Origin: CAZGCA01 sp964524145
Lineage (GTDB): Bacteria > Hydrogenedentota > CAZGCA01
Reading direction: 5' to 3'
DNA length: 64,000 nt
Assembly (NCBI GenBank): GCA_964524145.1
Contig: CAZGCA010000011.1
Span: forward strand, 1-64,000
The notes beneath the pieces are model-generated. The model made no database searches, was not told the origin of the DNA, and saw only the letters and a program-made list of their open reading frames with translations. Position 1 is the stretch's first letter. Each line of letters opens with the position of its first letter. This document shows positions 61,915-64,000 of the stretch, in pieces. The position numbers were made by a program, and so were the translations under genes.

Positions 61915-64000
61915 CTAAATGACTGGGAATATTCCCAAAGCGGCGTTTATAATGAGTTGAATGTCGATCGCGTTAACCCTCCCGTCCCCGTTGAAATCTG
62001 CCATCGGGTCGCCCGGTAACGGAGGAAATCCGAGCGCCTGGTTGATTGCTCTCTGAACATCAACCGCATCCACCCTCCCGTCACTGTTCACGTCATACCC
62101 GCCGTAACGTACCATAACGGCCCCGTCCTCTCGTTCAATCTGAATGGGCTCGGACTGTGCATCTCGCCCGTTGGCAACAGTGCACCGTAGGGGTATTGAA
62201 ACCCCCTGAACAGCGTCCGCAGCAATGGTGAAACTGATTTCTGCTACTTCCCCCGAACCGAGTACGGCCGTCCCCCCACCAATCTCAACGGTAAACGTGC
62301 CTTCTCCGGATGCGACGATCCGCACCGTCTTGCCGGCAGCCTCTGCTGCCGCGCCGGCCGAGACTCCCGTGAGTTCCAAGGATTCGGCATCAAACTCCAC
62401 CGTAAACTCAAGCCACACAGGCTCGAATCCGTTCGTCACCAGATCGACGGGCACAGCCACAGTCTCTTCTTGTTCCCCTTGACCTGTTCCGATCGAAAGC
62501 TCCGCTGCCCGTTCCGTCCCTACGAGCATCGGGACGTAAAGGCCCGGCAGTTCGACATCGATCTCGACGCGCGTGTCGCCGGGCTCGATGGAAAGGTCTG
62601 CGACCGGCACCAGTTGCGAGCTCGAAAGCTGCGGCCACAGCTCTGCGTTGAAGCTCGTCTCGACAAAACACAGTTTGGCCGCGTAGTCCTCCGCAATGGG
62701 GGACGGTTCGAGACTGAATTCCAGCGTAACGGGCGCCGAAAACGCCGTAGCCGCCGTGCCGGAGTCCAGCCAAAGCTGAATGTCCGCCGCTGTTCCGATA
62801 GGTATGGACTCTGCCGGTTGCGTGGGAGGGTTATCCGGATAGAGCGAGTCGATATTCGGTCCACAGCGCACGATTGCCCGCCCGGTCCGACCTATGGGAA
62901 CGGCATCCGCAGGGAAGTCTATGTTCGTATCGAACCCAAGCGTGCCAGAATATCCACCAGCTTCGGGGATCTCCACGAACGTCACGGCGACTTTGGTTCC
63001 CGGGTCAGCAGGGTCCGACAGTACCGTGCCCTGCACTGGTATTCCCGCCATCATCGAGAGTTCCGCGTCGAACGGGTCGGCTGTAAACCGGAACCCGCCT
63101 GCAAGAGAATCGCTCACACCGCCCAAAACGTCCGCCACAGTGACCGTGACAGAACCGGGATCTCCCGGCGGGGTGAATCCGTTGATCCCGGCGAGGGATT
63201 CAACCGCATAACTTGTCGGCAACCAGCTGTCGAACTCGACGCGCGTGTTGGCGGAAAAGTTCTGCCCCGTGATGGTGAACGGCGTACCGCCGATTCGCAG
63301 TCCGATAGCCGGTTCCAGGCTGTCGATCTGAGGCGTCGAGTCCTCGACCACATGCACCGTAACGGTGTCGGTATCCTGGTCGATCCCGTCACGCACCTCA
63401 AGATCGAATACCAGCACCGTCGCATTGGCCGGCGCAGTGAAACTCGGCTCGGGTGTTGTTGTACCGGTCAGAGCTACCTGTGTACCCGCCGTTTGCTCCC
63501 ACCGAAACGACAGCGGCGAGGGACCGGTGTCGGGATCAACACTCCCCAAACCGTCAAGGAAGACGGGACTCAGGAGTTCCACCACCTGGTCCGCACCGGC
63601 GTCAGCCTCTGGCGCATCGTTTATCGAGTTCAGCACGGTTACCGTTACCCAGTCGGGGGTGCTGTCCTCGGTGCCGTTGCTCACAACAAGCTGAAACCTC
63701 AGCTGGTTCTCTTCGCACACCGCGGGCGACATGAAGGTTGGCGTTGAGGAATCTGCATCTTGCAGGGTGACCTCAACCCCTTCCGTTTGGAGCCATTCGT
63801 AGTCCAGGGCCGAGCCTTGCGGGCCGCTGCTCCCTCTGCCGTCGAGCGTGACGAGCGATTGCTCAGGGACGCTCACGTCAATGCCGGCATTTGCTGTCGG
63901 ACGCGTCTCAGAAGCCGCAGCCACCAGCACATTGACCTCATCCGGAACGCTGTCATCGGTGCCGTCGTTTGCTACGAGCTGGAAACTCAGGATGGCGTCC
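61915..64000 (-). CDS. Giant PKD/IPT/dockerin secreted protein, 5' end outside window
   Basis: The frame is open to the right edge (upstream of a GTG at 63930 it still reads GTDDSVPDEVNV), so the N-terminus is missing; at least 695 codons. C-terminal order: PKD-like beta repeats (ADAGADQVVELLSPVFLDG, FDLEVRDGIDQDTDTVTV), an IPT domain (DSLEPAIGLRIGGTPFTITG), unassigned beta-rich parts, a cohesin-like domain (about 61914+420 to 61914+190 bp, EFDAESLELTGVSAG), and a C-terminal dockerin type I pair (DVNSDGRVDAVDVQRAI, DFNGDGRVNAIDIQLII). The protein probably docks to a cohesin-like partner such as those at 1-5318 or 30632. Confidence 0.85.
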   Translation of the reverse strand, partial: DAILSFQLVANDGTDDSVPDEVNVLVAAASETRPTANAGIDVSVPEQSLVTLDGRGSSGPQGSALDYEWLQTEGVEVTLQDADSSTPTFMSPAVCEENQLRFQLVVSNGTEDSTPDWVTVTVLNSINDAPEADAGADQVVELLSPVFLDGLGSVDPDTGPSPLSFRWEQTAGTQVALTGTTTPEPSFTAPANATVLVFDLEVRDGIDQDTDTVTVHVVEDSTPQIDSLEPAIGLRIGGTPFTITGQNFSANTRVEFDSWLPTSYAVESLAGINGFTPPGDPGSVTVTVADVLGGVSDSLAGGFRFTADPFDAELSMMAGIPVQGTVLSDPADPGTKVAVTFVEIPEAGGYSGTLGFDTNIDFPADAVPIGRTGRAIVRCGPNIDSLYPDNPPTQPAESIPIGTAADIQLWLDSGTAATAFSAPVTLEFSLEPSPIAEDYAAKLCFVETSFNAELWPQLSSSQLVPVADLSIEPGDTRVEIDVELPGLYVPMLVGTERAAELSIGTGQGEQEETVAVPVDLVTNGFEPVWLEFTVEFDAESLELTGVSAGAAAEAAGKTVRIVASGEGTFTVEIGGGTAVLGSGEVAEISFTIAADAVQGVSIPLRCTVANGRDAQSEPIQIEREDGAVMVRYGGYDVNSDGRVDAVDVQRAINQALGFPPLPGDPMADFNGDGRVNAIDIQLIINAALGIFPVI

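Overview
The window looks like a chromosomal segment of an uncultured Gram-negative bacterium of the PVC/Hydrogenedentota type. This is an inference from gene content (formylglycine sulfatase, exported PQQ-propeller and GH32/43-like proteins, ThuA, UroD-type methyltransferases, a CFI-box-CTERM protein, giant IPT/cohesin/dockerin proteins, Mla lipid transport); no 16S or ribosomal genes are present to settle it. GC is moderately high. Many genes have near-consensus sigma-70 promoters (TTGACA / TATAAT, 17-18 bp), so vegetative transcription is conventional.

Layout. 1-5318 (minus): 3' truncated gene for a giant exported protein with IPT, cohesin-like, dockerin/EF-hand, Ig-like, C13-peptidase-like and FN3 domains. 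5687-11558 (minus): apt, a sigma-70 factor, and a TgpA/DUF58/MoxR trio. 11774-16537 (plus): a UroD-family protein, then mlaE-mlaF-mlaD and a TPR lipoprotein. 16631-21493 (minus): a small exported protein and a PQQ-propeller/methyltransferase fusion. 21625-22401: a decayed insertion sequence. 22643-25170 (plus): pgsA, der, plsY. 25485-30007: a scarred accessory region beginning at tRNA-Ser, with IS3 and IS4 transposase remnants, two decapitated genes fused head to head, an intact sulfatase, a UroD-type methyltransferase and a sulfatase reduced to its first codons. 30632-35875 (plus): a 1747-residue IPT-repeat surface protein behind two consensus promoters, followed by three small membrane-protein genes (one is a copy of its sorting tail) and an exported glycosidase-like protein. 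39330-42618 (minus): a sugar ABC transporter in which the binding protein is fused to a permease. 42820-51507 (plus): the complete F-type ATP synthase operon. 51622-64000: pilB, a lipid-linked sugar/methyltransferase pair, GH57, trpS, cinA, ThuA, a small exported protein, PilZ, and the C-terminal part of another giant PKD/IPT/dockerin protein that runs off the right edge.

The most unusual system is the ATP synthase rotor. The operon encodes two different c subunits: a 244-residue protein made of three fused hairpins, of which only the first keeps the ion-binding carboxylates (E33/E66; the equivalent positions in hairpins 2 and 3 are C114/Q147 and S194/Q227), and an ordinary one-hairpin c with both carboxylates (E75/E108). 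The predicted result is a hybrid, probably sodium-driven rotor with fewer ion sites than hairpins. Other points of note are the duplicated CFI-box sorting tail that lacks its cysteine, the Cys-to-Ser change in the C13-like domain, the binding-protein/permease fusion, and a cinA whose deamidase half has lost its signature motifs.
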